Notes: a model not told the origin generated them from the letters alone. A stretch of 64,000 bases of DNA from Chara braunii (GCA_003427395.1 BFEA01000583.1:858719-922718); one strand, 5' to 3'. Positions 1 through 8,617 are shown, counted from the first letter of the stretch. Program-made: numbers and translations.

Positions 1-196
1 AAATAATCTTTTGGAGAATATCTCCGAGAGTCCTGTTTGTAACCTCGGTATGACCATCAGTCTGGGTATGGTAAGACGAGGAGAAGCCCAGCTAGGTGCC
101 GTATTCCTTGTGGCGCCGTCGTTCGAATCGGCTAGTAAAGCGCGGGTCACAGTCAGATATGATGCTGAGAGGTAAGTCGTGATCACGCACAAAATC
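1..196 (-). pseudogene. Ty3/gypsy integrase fragment (truncated)
   Basis: On the minus strand this stretch reads as the catalytic core of a Ty3/gypsy integrase. It shows the 'SDCDPRFTSRF' block with the second catalytic Asp, then 'SSSYHTQTDGHTEVTNRTL' with the catalytic Glu. An in-frame TAG lies between them, after 'KEYGT'. The piece runs off the left edge of the window and ends abruptly where the satellite array begins. Gypsy integrases of this kind insert the cDNA copy of an LTR retrotransposon into host DNA. Only about 65 codons are left, so this is a dead fragment. The family call is secure; the orientation and length of the rest of the element cannot be judged from here. Confidence 0.82.
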
Positions 197-2580
197 TACT
201 CGGATTAAACCTTGAAATATGACTAAGTAAAACCTGAAAACCCCAGTGTGTTTCGACAACTAAACACCGAATCTATGCTCGGATAGAACCTCGAAATCTA
301 ACTAAGTAAAACCAGAAAATCCCGAAGTCTGTTTCGATAACGAAACACCGAATCTAGGCTCGGAGATAACTAACTAGAAACGTTAATTAAAACCCGAAAA
401 CCCCGAAGTCTGTTTCCGTAACACAGAATCTAAACTCGGATATAGCAGACTAGAAACACTAAGTAATAGTCAAAACCCCGAAGTGTGTTTCGGTAACGAA
501 ACACTGAATCTAGGATCGGATTGAACCTCAAAATATGACTAAGTAAAACCCGAAAACCCCGAAGTGTGTTTCAGTAACGAAACACTGAATCTAGGCTCGG
601 ATTCAACCTCGAAATATGACTAAGCAAAACCCGAAAACCCCGAAGTGTATTTCGGTAACGAAACACCGAATCTAGGCTCAGATATAACACACTAGAATCA
701 GTAAGTAAAACCCGAAAACCCCAAAGTGTGTTTCTGTAACGAAACACCGAATCTAGGTTCAGATATGAAACACTAGAAACACCAAGTAAAACCCGAAACC
801 CCCGAAGTGTATTTCGGTAACGAAACACCGAATCTAGGCTCAGATATAACACACTAGAATCAGTAAGCAAAACCCGAAAACCCCAAAGTTTGTTTCTGTA
901 ACGAAACACCGAATGTAGGTTCGGATATAAAACACTAGAAACACTAAGTAAGACCCCAAACCCCCGAAGTGTGTTTCGATAACGAAACACCGAATCTAGG
1001 CTCGAATTAAACCTCGAAATATGACTAAGTAAAAGTTGAAATTCCCGAAGTGTGTTTCAGTAACGAAACACCAAATCTAGGCTCGGATATAACACACTAG
1101 AAACACTAAGTAAAACCCGAAAACCCCGAAGTGTGTTTCGGTAACCAAACACCGAATTTAGGCTCGGATTAAACCTCGAAATATGACTAAGTTAAACTCG
1201 AAAACCCCGAAGAGTGTTTCGGTGACAAAACACTGAATTGAAGGTCGGATATAACACACTATAAACAATGAGTAAAACCCGAAAACCCTGAACTTTGTTT
1301 CGGTAATGAAACACCGAATTTAAGTTTGCATTGAACCTCGAAATATGACTTAGTAAAATCCGAAAACCCCGAAGTGTGTTTTCGTAACGAAACAACGAAT
1401 TTAAACTCGTATATAACACACTAGAAACACTAAGTAAAACCTGGAAACTCTGAAGTGTATTTCGGTAACGAAATACTGAATCTAGGCTTGGATTAAACCT
1501 CGAAATATGGCTAAGGAAAACGTGGAAACCCCGAAGTGTGTTTCGGTAAGGAAACACCAAATTTGGGCTGGGATATATTACACTAAAAACACTAAGTAAA
1601 ACCCGAAAACCCCGAAATATGTTCCGGTAACTAAACACTGGATCTAGGCTCGGATATAACACACTATAAACACTATGTAAAAGCTGAAAACTCGAAAGCG
1701 TGTTTCGGTTACGAAACGCTGAATCTAAGTTCGGGTTAAACCTCAAAATAAGACTAAGTAAAACCCGAAAACTCCGAAGTGTACTTCGGTAACGAAACAC
1801 TAAATCTAGGCTCAGATATAACACACTCGAATCACTAAGCAAAACCCGAAAACCCTAAAGTGTGTTTCTGTAACGAAACATCGAATCTAGGTTCGGATAT
1901 AACACACTAGAAACACTAAGTAAAACCTGAAAACCTCGAAAACCCCAAAGTGTGGTTCGGTAACGAAACACCGAATCTAGGCTCGGATATAACACACTAG
2001 AAACCCGAAAACCCCGAAGTGTGTTTTCGTAACGAAACACCGAATCTAAACTCGGATATAACATAGTAGAAACACTAAGTAATACTCGAAAACCCTGAAG
2101 TGTGTTTCGGTAACGAAATACGGAATCTAGGCTTGGATTAAACCTCGAAATATGACAAAGTAAAACCCGAGAACCCTGATGTGTGTTTCGGTAAGGAAGC
2201 ACCGAATCTAATCTCGGATATATTATACTAGAAACACCAAGTAAAACCCGAAAACCCCGAAGTGTGTTTCGGTTGCGAAACACCGAATCTAAGCTCGGAT
2301 ATATTACACTAGAAACACTAAGCAAAACCCGAAAACCCCGAAGTGTGTTTCAGTAACAAAACACCGCATCTAGGCTCGGATATAACACACTAGAAACACT
2401 AAGTGAAACCCGAAGACCCCGAAGTGTGTTTCGGTGACAAAACACCGAATCTAGGGTCGGATTAAACGTTGAAATATGACTAAGTGAAACCCGAAAACCC
2501 CATAGTATGTTTCGGTAACGAAACACCGAATCTAGGCTCGGATATAACTCTCTAAAAAAACGAAGTAAAACCCCGAAGTG
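197..2580. repeat. Satellite array, about 30 units of 80-82 bp, two unit subtypes
   Basis: A motif built on 'CCGAATCTAGGCTCGGAT' recurs every 80-82 bp, with copies near 263, 343, 502, 582, 662, 742, 824, 905, 986, 1067, 1148 and on to about 2521. Each unit carries a near-perfect hairpin, GTGTTTCG-GTAA-CGAAACAC (for example 485-504). The second half of the unit comes in two forms: A ('ATTAAACCTCGAAATATGAC') and B ('ATATAACACACTAGAAACAC'). From about 1148 to 1551 the two roughly alternate. Divergence between units is about 5-15% by eye. The minus strand stays open over several units only because the unit is close to 27 codons with no stop in one frame. I treat that as a by-product, not a gene. 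Confidence 0.95.
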
Positions 2581-2684
2581 TTAAACATCAAATGAGCATA
2601 TTTATGTTCGCTATATTATGTATAAGAGTCTTTTCGTTATAGATTAAGTGAAATATAAAGTATTTTATAACCATCTCTCATTTA
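2581..2684. other. AT-rich junction between satellite and rRNA fragment
   Basis: This short AT-rich stretch has no open frame of note. A few words ('ATTAAGTGAAATA') could be heavily eroded LSU rRNA sequence upstream of the recognisable part, but I cannot support that. Confidence 0.35.
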
Positions 2685-2805
2685 TTAGAAGATAACACAG
2701 ATGTTCTAAGATTAGCTCAACGAGAATACCAATCTCGTGTAGAGCCAAAGAGCAAAAACTCACTCGATTCTATTTTCTAGTACAAATACAAAGTGTGAGA
2801 GAGTG
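2685..2805 (+). rRNA. LSU (25S/28S) rRNA-derived fragment, upstream part, decayed
   Basis: The sequence follows the conserved nuclear LSU rRNA segment in domain V: 'AGATAAC.CAG.TGT.CTAAGAT.AGCTCAACGAGAA', then 'AATCTCGTGTAGA', then 'AAAA.CTC..TTGATT.T.TTT..AGTAC.AATAC'. It corresponds to the part just before the peptidyl-transferase region and continues at 3502 after an insertion. Many substitutions at normally invariant positions show this is not a working rRNA gene. It resembles nuclear rather than organellar rRNA. The comparison is from memory of the conserved core, so the exact 5' limit is uncertain. Confidence 0.82.
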
Positions 2806-3501
2806 AATGACCCAGTGGTTAGTGCACCGGTTGAAAATGCACATTGTGGCTTAAGGTTACGGGTTCAAATCTGCAACCTCGTGCATATGCCGCCGGCATG
2901 GCGTTAGGTTTACGCCCTATCACTCACACACTGAGTGCGCACGCTTTCAGGGGCACGGATGTACACAGGGCTCTGCAGGTCTGAACTGGGGATCCACCCG
3001 CCAGGGTGCCCATTGGATACTGAATTCCCTACCGTACATTCTGGGTCCCCGTAACGGTCGAGTGTGTGCCTCCCCTTGGGGTTGTCGAGGCCATGGGGGG
3101 GTGACGGCTCCGGGAGGGGCAGGCTCAGTAGGGTTGTGTGCGGGAGGAGTAAGGGGGTCACCCCTCTCCTAGCAGCATCCGACGCGTCCCTGTAGCACCA
3201 CGGTGACGGTGGTGCGGGAAAGCCTTCCGACCGAGGAGCCGCAGGGAGGTGAAACCTTGAGTTCGAGATGGGTGACCCCTGGCGCAGTGGTCTGGTAGCA
3301 CTGGTCTGGGCTAATACTCCTGGGTGGGTAGCGAGGATTATGATTTCGTTCCTTGAGAGATCACTGGGTAGTGGGTGGGCCCGCTGCACCGTGAGTAGGG
3401 CTGACCCCGGCGCGGGAAGCCCTCTGGCGGACATCCTCCCTTGGTCGTAACCCCCGACACCTCTGCAACCCTTTAAAAAAAAAACAAAGTGTGAGAGAGT
3501 G
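2788..3501. repeat. 18-bp target-site duplication flanking a SINE (2788-2805 and 3484-3501)
   Basis: ACAAAGTGTGAGAGAGTG occurs at 2788-2805 and again at 3484-3501 with no mismatch. The first copy ends the upstream rRNA piece and the second begins the downstream piece, so removing one copy and the intervening 678 bp restores continuous rRNA-like sequence. Long perfect duplications next to a poly-A end are the signature of target-primed reverse transcription by LINE machinery. Confidence 0.93.
2806..3483 (+). mobile_element. tRNA-headed SINE inserted in the rRNA fragment
   Basis: The insert starts with a tRNA-like promoter. An A-box-like 'GACCCAGTGGTTAG' lies near 2809-2822, and a B box GGTTCAAATCT lies at 2862-2872. 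Its 3' end is A-rich (3473-3484) and abuts the downstream target duplication. A second A-box-like sequence, TGGCGCAGTGG, occurs at about 3280, so the element may be composite. At 678 bp it is long for a SINE. It encodes no protein I recognise; the minus-strand open frame of about 174 codons inside it has no familiar motif. It would depend on LINE enzymes in trans. The perfect duplication implies a more recent event than the decay of the host rRNA copy. Confidence 0.85.
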
Positions 3502-3690
3502 GCCTATCGATCCTTTAGCGTTCCAGACTTGAAGCTAGAGTTGTCCGAAAAGTTACCACAGGGATAAATGGTCTGTGGCTGCCAAAAGTTCAGAACGACA
3601 TCGCTTCTTGATCCTTCAATGTCGACTTCACCAAGTTGGATTGCGCACCCACCTATCCCGAGAATCTAATTAGTAGTGCGCATGAAGGAT
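3502..3690 (+). rRNA. LSU rRNA-derived fragment, downstream part, rearranged
   Basis: Directly after the duplication the sequence reads 'GGCCTATCGATCCTTTAG', then 'GAAAAGTTACCACAGGGATAA', 'TTCTTGATCCTTCAATGTCG' and 'GTTGGATTG..CACCCACC'. These are hallmarks of the nuclear LSU peptidyl-transferase region. Invariant residues are changed and a stretch between 'ATGTCG' and 'TTCACCAAG' is missing. From about 3663 'ATCTAATTAGTAGTGCGCATGAA' resembles LSU sequence that normally lies several hundred bases upstream, so the fragment is also rearranged. It is a pseudogene. Confidence 0.85.
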
Positions 3691-3889
3691 CTGCAATTCT
3701 TTTTAAAATTCTTTTGGTGTTCTTTTGAAACTTCTTTGAAATTCCTCTTAATTTTACAACATCATTATAATTTTTTTTAATTTAATCTAAATAGTTTCAA
3801 AACCTCTTTTGACTTACCATATTCAGTTGTCATTAATTCCTTATGTCATTTCATATTAAACTTTTTATTTAGGTGCAACCACGTGTTGT
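3691..3889. other. AT-rich spacer, no feature seen
   Basis: T- and A-rich sequence with repeated 'ATTCTTTT' words. No open frame, repeat match within the window, or RNA-like structure was noticed. Confidence 0.5.
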
Positions 3890-4640
3890 GTCGACCACTA
3901 CGTGTTGTATCGGCCTCCCACTATGTGTGCAGAGGGTTCCCGGTCTATGGGTGTCGTGCGCGCGCTGCCATTGCAGTGCCCTCTCACCTCTTGCGCTCGT
4001 GTGCGCCCCAGCCTGTCTGCTTGGCGCAGTGTCACACAGCAAAGCAACAACGTGGCAATGCCTGCTCAGGCCAGAATGTCGTGCCCCTGAGCTCACACTT
4101 TCCTATATGGAAAGTGTGCCCTGCCGCTAGCCTGCTTAGGCCTGGGTGTAAGCGCCCAGTACCTTCAAGTTGGCCCAAAGTGTCTGCGCCTCAAGCTCAG
4201 TTTCAAACACTGGTCCGCGCCTCGTGCAACTGGGCACATCCAGGTAGCCCTCCAGGCTCCAAGTGTTTGCCGCATTCTCATTGGCCCGTGGTAGATGTGT
4301 GACGACAGTGTTGCATTGTCATTGGTTCACTGCCACTGCGTGTTGTGTCGGCCTCCCACTACGTGCGCAGAGGGTGCAACCAACTAAGCCATGGGCTCAA
4401 TTGCAACCAACTAAGCCCTAGGTTCAATTGTACAACGCAGTTGTTGCTTCTGGAAGAAGCCATAGAAGGCTCACGTTGTTCTGTAACCAACCAGCATGTG
4501 GCGACTGTCTGATACACCACATACGAAAAATGTCGAAAATAGGTATCTCGTGGATGTACAGACCCGCCTTCACTTAGGGCGGGCACGAGGCTTGCTGGGG
4601 GCGCAACCCATAACATTTGCATTCCTGAGAAGGGCCTCTC
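3890..4640 (+). repeat. Dispersed repeat, copy 1 of an inverted pair
   Basis: About 740 bp here is repeated in reverse orientation at 6465-7135. Shared landmarks include the motif around 'TCGGCCTCCCACTA', 'CCTCTCACCTCTTGCGC', 'TGAGCTCACACTTTCCTATA' and 'GTACAGACCCGCCTTCACTT'. Inside copy 1 the 'TGTTGTGTCGGCCTCCCACTA' type motif occurs near both 3905 and 4340. A 27-bp word is tandemly doubled at 4376-4429. It may be LTR-like or a non-coding transposon: a gypsy integrase end lies just downstream on the minus strand, with a purine-rich run between. No protein function is apparent. Confidence 0.8.
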
Positions 4641-4689
4641 GAGGGCTTATTCCTCGCATCCCATCCCCCTTAGCTTCGGAAGTCCACTG

Positions 4690-5020
4690 AGATGGTTCTA
4701 CGCAGGTGTTTTCCCCTTCAATGTTCGTTCATACTCAGCCACGATCTGGGGTGCTGTTCTAACAAGTTTCTCCCTCGTGAACCAACGATCTTCCTTAGGA
4801 TTTGTTTGATGCCTGAATCCTACTTGGTACTCCCTCATAGGTTTTGGCGGTTCCGCTGCCCACAGGCTTGGGTACAGACAAGTCTCTATGTTCCAAGATA
4901 TCGTCGACGTCCACATGCCTATCCAAGGTTGGGGGCAGCATTGATCTCATTTATGGAAACTCATCAGTCTCAGCGGAAGTTGCGAGTTTGGAAGCATGAA
5001 ATACTGGGGCCCATCCATGG
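4690..5020 (-). pseudogene. Ty3/gypsy integrase C-terminus / chromodomain-like fragment
   Basis: Read on the minus strand in two frames, this gives 'PVFHASKLATSAETDEFP' and then, after a frameshift, 'REYQVGFRHQTNPKEDRWFT' with 'LVRTAPQIVAEYERTLKGK' following. Both halves match, in order, the end of the better preserved gypsy pol at 54943-55330 ('HPVFHTSKLATYTPAKSDDF' and 'RQYKVTFKACDHDDTRWIS'). This region ends the integrase and carries the chromodomain-like fold thought to bind chromatin. In-frame stops and the frameshift make it a pseudogene. A purine-rich run (about 4660-4680, minus sense) follows, as expected before a 3' LTR. Confidence 0.72.
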
Positions 5021-5023
5021 TTG

Positions 5024-5058
<35 letters not shown>

Positions 5059-5066
5059 TTCTCAAC
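5021..5066. repeat. (CT)n microsatellite
   Basis: A CT dinucleotide run interrupted by two TTT steps. Open frames across it on either strand are low-complexity artefacts. Confidence 0.95.
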
Positions 5067-5632
5067 TAACCCGCTTACCTTGGCGCTGGCAGGGAACCGC
5101 AATGGCTGTCGTTGGCAGGCGATAGTGGGCGTTGGAAGCGTCGTGCGGAGGAGGAAATCGGGAGACATGGAGGGGGAGAGTGTTCGTGTGAAGGAGGGAA
5201 CGGGGGCTGACAATTCTCGCCCTCACCGATTTCAAACACAAAAACTTGGAAAACAAAAATGCGGCTTACGTGCATGATGTGCGTTGACCTCATTTTCTAA
5301 GTTTTTCCTATCCATGTGTTTCATGAAATTTATATCATTGTCACAAATGTATACTCACACCTTACAAGTTGAAAAAAATAAACAAAGTGCGACATACGTG
5401 CACGGGCTGTATGTGTGTATGTGTGTGTGTTGGGGAGACGGGGGGGCTACTCCACCACAGTCAATGAATTAATCAATAAATAAAATAGTTCCATAAAAAA
5501 AAACATGATGTGTGCGTGGTCGAGGGCGTCGGGGGCTGGAGGGCGACTTACCTACAGTCAAGGAAGTGAAATATATGTGAACATAGAGATTATACTGTCC
5601 AAATAGTAATTTGGTATAATGTGATTTTCTAT

Positions 5633-5703
5633 GGTCGATGGGTGCATATTAATTCTTGCACAATCGATGCGTTTAGTGACAGAGTAGTAGGCACCCACCG
5701 ACC
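5633..5703. repeat. 71-bp inverted-repeat cassette, copy 1
   Basis: The arms are GGTCGATGGGTGC (5633-5645) and GCACCCACCGACC (5691-5703), pairing with one mismatch around a 45-nt centre. The inner 'GGTGCATA...TAGGCACC' portion is exactly 55 bp, as in copy 2. It may be a very small MITE-like foldback or a selected RNA hairpin. No target duplication is obvious. Confidence 0.7.
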
Positions 5704-5997
5704 TTTCCTACGTGACACTTATTTTGCAAATGCTGACCTTATTTTGAAAAGTTATGTGTGTGTGTGTGTGTGTGTGTGTGTTTCACTTAAATTGTATCAT
5801 TGTTTTATATCATTATCCTAGATACATATACACACACAAAAACTTGGAAAACAAAAATGCGGCTTACGTGCATGGTGTGTGTCTGTGCCCGCGCCGAAGG
5901 TTGGGGGTACGACCTATCCACAGTCGTTGAACAAAAATGTATGAACATGAAGATTACACTAAGGAAATAGTAATCTGTTAATTTTGTTTTTTTTATT

Positions 5998-6068
5998 GGT
6001 CGGTAGGTGCATATTAATTTTTATACAATCTATGTGTCTAGCGTTAATGTAGTATGCACCTACCGACC
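5998..6068. repeat. 71-bp inverted-repeat cassette, copy 2 (perfect 16-bp arms)
   Basis: GGTCGGTAGGTGCATA at 5998-6013 is the exact reverse complement of TATGCACCTACCGACC at 6053-6068, around 39 nt. Relative to copy 1 the stem differs at a paired position on both sides (A/T here, G/C there), so the pairing is kept while the sequence changes. The cassette length is identical to copy 1. Confidence 0.85.
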
Positions 6069-6130
6069 TTCCCTAGGGAACACATGTTTCGAAGCATTGA
6101 CTTCATTTTGAAAGGTTTTGTTATTTTGAT

Positions 6131-6464
6131 GTTTATTTGTCACAAATATATAAACATACACTAACATGTAAAATGAAATAAGTGTTTGATAGATTATCCG
6201 AAATATTTGTACTAATATCACCGCATTTGATGCGTCCAACCTTAAATTCGTAGATTCCTACTGACTCTCTCTCACTGATATCGTTTTTCAATGTATAAGT
6301 GTAGTTTATATAGTGTATTAAAGATATGATATCAACGAGAAAGAAAAACGACTAGCGGTGCTGACGTTGTTCATTTTCATTGGTGTCTCGTTTTGTTTTG
6401 CTATGAAATGTGCATGTTATTTCTGCAGGAGGACGAGACTGTAAAACAAGAAGTTGAACGGGGA
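6131..6464. other. AT-rich spacer, no feature seen
   Basis: AT-rich non-coding sequence between the tandem repeat and the second copy of the inverted dispersed repeat. Nothing recognisable on either strand. Confidence 0.5.
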
Positions 6465-7135
6465 CCTTCTCAGGCATGCAAATGTTTTTGGTTGTGCCCC
6501 CAGCAAGCCTCGAGCCCGCCCTAAGTGAAGGCGGGTCTGTACATCCACGAGAGACCTATTTTTGACATTTTTCGTATATGGGGTATCAGACAGTTGCCAC
6601 ATGCCAGTTGGTTACAAAACAATGTCAGTCTTCTGTGACTCATTATATAAGCAAAAGCTGCATTGTAAAATTGAGTCCAGGGTTTAGTTGGTTGCACCCT
6701 CTGCACACGTAGTGGGAGGCCGACACGACACGTAGTGGCAGTGGACCAATGACAATGCAACATTGTCGTCACACATCTACCACGGGCCAATGAGAATGCG
6801 GCAAACACTTGGAGCATGGAGGGATACCTGGACGTGCCTAGCTGCACGAGGTCTGGACCAGTGTTTGAAACTAGGCCTGAGGCGTAGACACTTTGGGTCA
6901 ACTTGAAGCTACTGGGCCCTGACATGCCAGGCCCAGCAAGCCAGTAACAGGGCCCCATATAGGAAAGTGTGAGCTCAGGGGCATGACATTCTGGCCTAAG
7001 CAGGCATTGCCACACTATTGCTTTGTTGTGCGACACTGCGCTAAGCAGACAGGCTGGGGCCCACGTGGGCGCAAGAGGTGAGAGGGCGCTGCAGTAGCAG
7101 CGGGCGCACGACGCCCATAACCGGACTGTGAGTGC
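6465..7135 (-). repeat. Dispersed repeat, copy 2 of an inverted pair
   Basis: The reverse complement follows the sequence at 3890-4640, with scattered substitutions and small indels. On the minus strand this copy has a TATA-like 'CTTATATAATGAGTCAC' (near 6635-6655) where copy 1 has diverged. Open frames of up to about 219 codons on the minus strand have no recognisable domain and are not matched by an open frame in copy 1, so I do not call a gene. Copies 1 and 2 could form a roughly 700-bp stem with a 1.8-kb loop. Confidence 0.8.
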
Positions 7136-7589
7136 GGGTAGAAGGTGCTGGCGATGGTGGTCTTCAGATACGAGGCGCATGCACAGGGGAGACAGGGTGT
7201 GATGAGAGGAGGAAAGAAAACGTACCTAGTGTTTGTTGGCGCTCGACATTTTAATGACGTCACGTACGTTGGTCTTCAACTTCAGTGTGATTTGGTTGCA
7301 AAAACGTAGGCAGAGGTAGATAGGCCGAGTAGTTTAGGTTGGGCGTTGGGAACAAATCAGTAGAAGTGACAACTAATACTATGTTGGTGAGGCCAGAGAG
7401 CGTTGATATTGACGTACGAGTTCATTGTATTCCTCTTATTTTTATGGTATCTTGGTGCATTGTGCTCTGTGCTTGGCATGCTTGGCACATGACTATCTGG
7501 ACTACTTCTCGATTCCACTCCCGATTATTTGGATGGTATCAAATGTGGGTGGGTGTGTGGATGGGTGCGTGGATGGGTGCGTTGCAAAC
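7136..7589. other. Unassigned sequence
   Basis: Mixed-composition DNA without a recognisable gene. Short tandem 'GGGTGGGTGTGTGGATGGGT' type words occur at about 7545-7580. No homology to other parts of the window was seen. Confidence 0.4.
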
Positions 7590-7696
7590 TACAGACATAT
7601 CGATATTTAGTCATGACAACGCAAAAACCTTCATGGTTTTCCATGTACATAAACCAAAGTTTACAAAACCGAAGTTTTCAAAGGAGAGAAAAAAAA

Positions 7697-7753
<57 letters not shown>

Positions 7754-7801
7754 TGGTATAAATTCAATGTTGTTTTCCTAAGATCACACAACAAACCTGG
7801 T

Positions 7802-7868
7802 GGTCAGCAGGTGTAAATTTGTCTTTGTAGATATTGATTGTCTTTGTTTTACTATGCACTTACCGACC
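7802..7868. repeat. 71-bp-type inverted-repeat cassette, decayed copy 3
   Basis: Starts 'GGTCAGCAGGTG' and ends 'TATGCACTTACCGACC'. It is 67 bp because four bases are missing next to the left arm. A further partial copy at 8501-8555 keeps the inner 55-bp portion with GGTGCATA and TATGCACC ends. Confidence 0.6.
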
Positions 7869-7926
7869 ACTTTCCATTTTCTTATTCAAAGACATCTTAA
7901 GTTTCCTTGTAAGATATATCATCCTC

Positions 7927-7963
7927 CTGGTGAGTCGGTGAAACTCCGACGAAATAGTTTGTC
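7927..7963 (+). ncRNA. Hammerhead ribozyme-like motif, copy 1
   Basis: The order is CTGGTGA (7927-7933), a 5-bp stem GTCGG/CCGAC (7934-7938 and 7946-7950) with a 7-nt loop, GAAA (7951-7954), then TAGTTTGTC ending in a GUC triplet. The canonical hammerhead core is CUGANGA - stem II - GAAA - stem III - NUH. The only core departure is G for the A after CUG. A normal stem I is not evident and stem III would be very short. It could be a decayed ribozyme or a chance likeness. Confidence 0.35.
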
Positions 7964-8386
7964 ACAACCCCTCGTTTGTTGTCATTTTTTTCCTTTATGC
8001 CTACGGTTTACCGGACAACTCTGTTCGACTATACACACACATACACACACACAAACACACACATACACGCACATACACACACACATACACGCATATACAC
8101 ACACACACACACGTAGAGAGAGAGAGAGACAAAGAGAAAACATAGACAAACACATTCAATGATTCCAAACGCAAAAATTGATAAAAATGTATCTTTATCT
8201 TAATGAAGGATATTTTTTTTACTTATAGTTACGGCGTTTTTATGTCGTGTTTTTTTTTCATGTTACCTAAACTAGATAGAATTACGTTGCTGACTATAGA
8301 CATATCGATAATTATTCATGAGAATGCAAAAACCTTCATGGTTTTTCACATACAGAAATAAAAGTTTACAAAAATGAAGTTTTCAA

Positions 8387-8428
<42 letters not shown>

Positions 8429-8568
8429 AAGAGAGAGAGTCTGATATAAATTCAATGTTGTTTTCCTAAGATCGCACAACAAAGAAAGTGGTGTTCAAAA
8501 GGTGCATACAAATTTATCTTTGTAGATATTGATTGTCTTTGTTTTACTATGCACCGAGATAGAGGACG

Positions 8569-8605
8569 CTGATGAGTAGGTGAAACTTTGAGAAAATAGT
8601 TTGTC
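8569..8605 (+). ncRNA. Hammerhead ribozyme-like motif, copy 2 (eroded stem II)
   Basis: This is the counterpart of the motif at 7927. Here the first core block is the canonical CTGATGA (8569-8575), but stem II is broken (GTAGG against TTGAG) and GAAA has become AAAA. The two copies are damaged at different places, so an intact common ancestor is conceivable. Neither is expected to be active. Confidence 0.3.
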
Positions 8606-8617
8606 ACAACCTTTTTT

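Larger units (their letters stand above)
5238..6130. repeat. Degenerate tandem repeat, about three units of 250-350 bp
   Basis: Landmarks recur in order. 'AAAACTTGGAAAACAAAAAT' followed by 'GCGGCTTACGTGCAT' occurs at 5238 and 5838. 'TGACCTCATTTT'-like words occur at about 5285, 5735 and 6105. 'GAACATAGAGATTATACT' (5578) matches 'GAACATGAAGATTACACT' (5943). The middle unit carries a (TG)n run at 5756-5782. Two of the units each contain a 71-bp inverted-repeat cassette, listed separately. There is no coding potential. Confidence 0.75.
7590..8612 (+). mobile_element. Retrozyme-like element: two diverged direct repeats around a short core
   Basis: A segment at about 7590-7970 recurs at about 8290-8607. 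Shared landmarks are 'AGACATATCGATA', 'GCAAAAACCTTCATGGTTTT', 'GAAGTTTTCAAAGGAGAGA' with a (GA)n run, 'ATAAATTCAATGTTGTTTTC', 'TTGTAGATATTGATTGTCTT' and 'AATAGTTTGTCACAACC'. Each copy carries a hammerhead-like motif near its 3' end, about 640 bp apart. The core between them (7971-8289) has a (CA)n run and no open frame. Small non-coding elements with LTR-like repeats that each hold a hammerhead are known in plants as retrozymes. The match here is structural and both ribozymes are imperfect, so the call is tentative; a simple diverged tandem duplication remains possible. Confidence 0.4.

Noticed and set aside
571-2325. Minus-strand open frames of 139,216 and 156 codons in the satellite, encoding a repeated peptide
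   Set aside because: The unit is close to 27 codons and lacks stops in one frame, so long frames follow automatically. There is no start context or homology, and frames break wherever unit length varies.
197-2580. CRISPR-like array
   Set aside because: Units are contiguous and degenerate with no unique spacers, no cas genes are near, and the context is eukaryotic.
2910-3434. 174-codon minus-strand frame inside the SINE
   Set aside because: It lies antisense within a non-coding element and shows no recognised motif.
2685-3690. A functional LSU rRNA gene or R2-type insertion site
   Set aside because: Universally conserved positions are altered, a segment is deleted and the order is permuted. 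The insert is a SINE with tRNA-like head, not an R1/R2 LINE.
6521-7180. 219-codon minus-strand frame in the inverted dispersed repeat
   Set aside because: The matching copy at 3890-4640 does not keep the frame open, so coding is not conserved.
7681-8130. Open frames through GA and CA microsatellites
   Set aside because: Pure dinucleotide repeats give open frames by composition; no domain or start context supports them.
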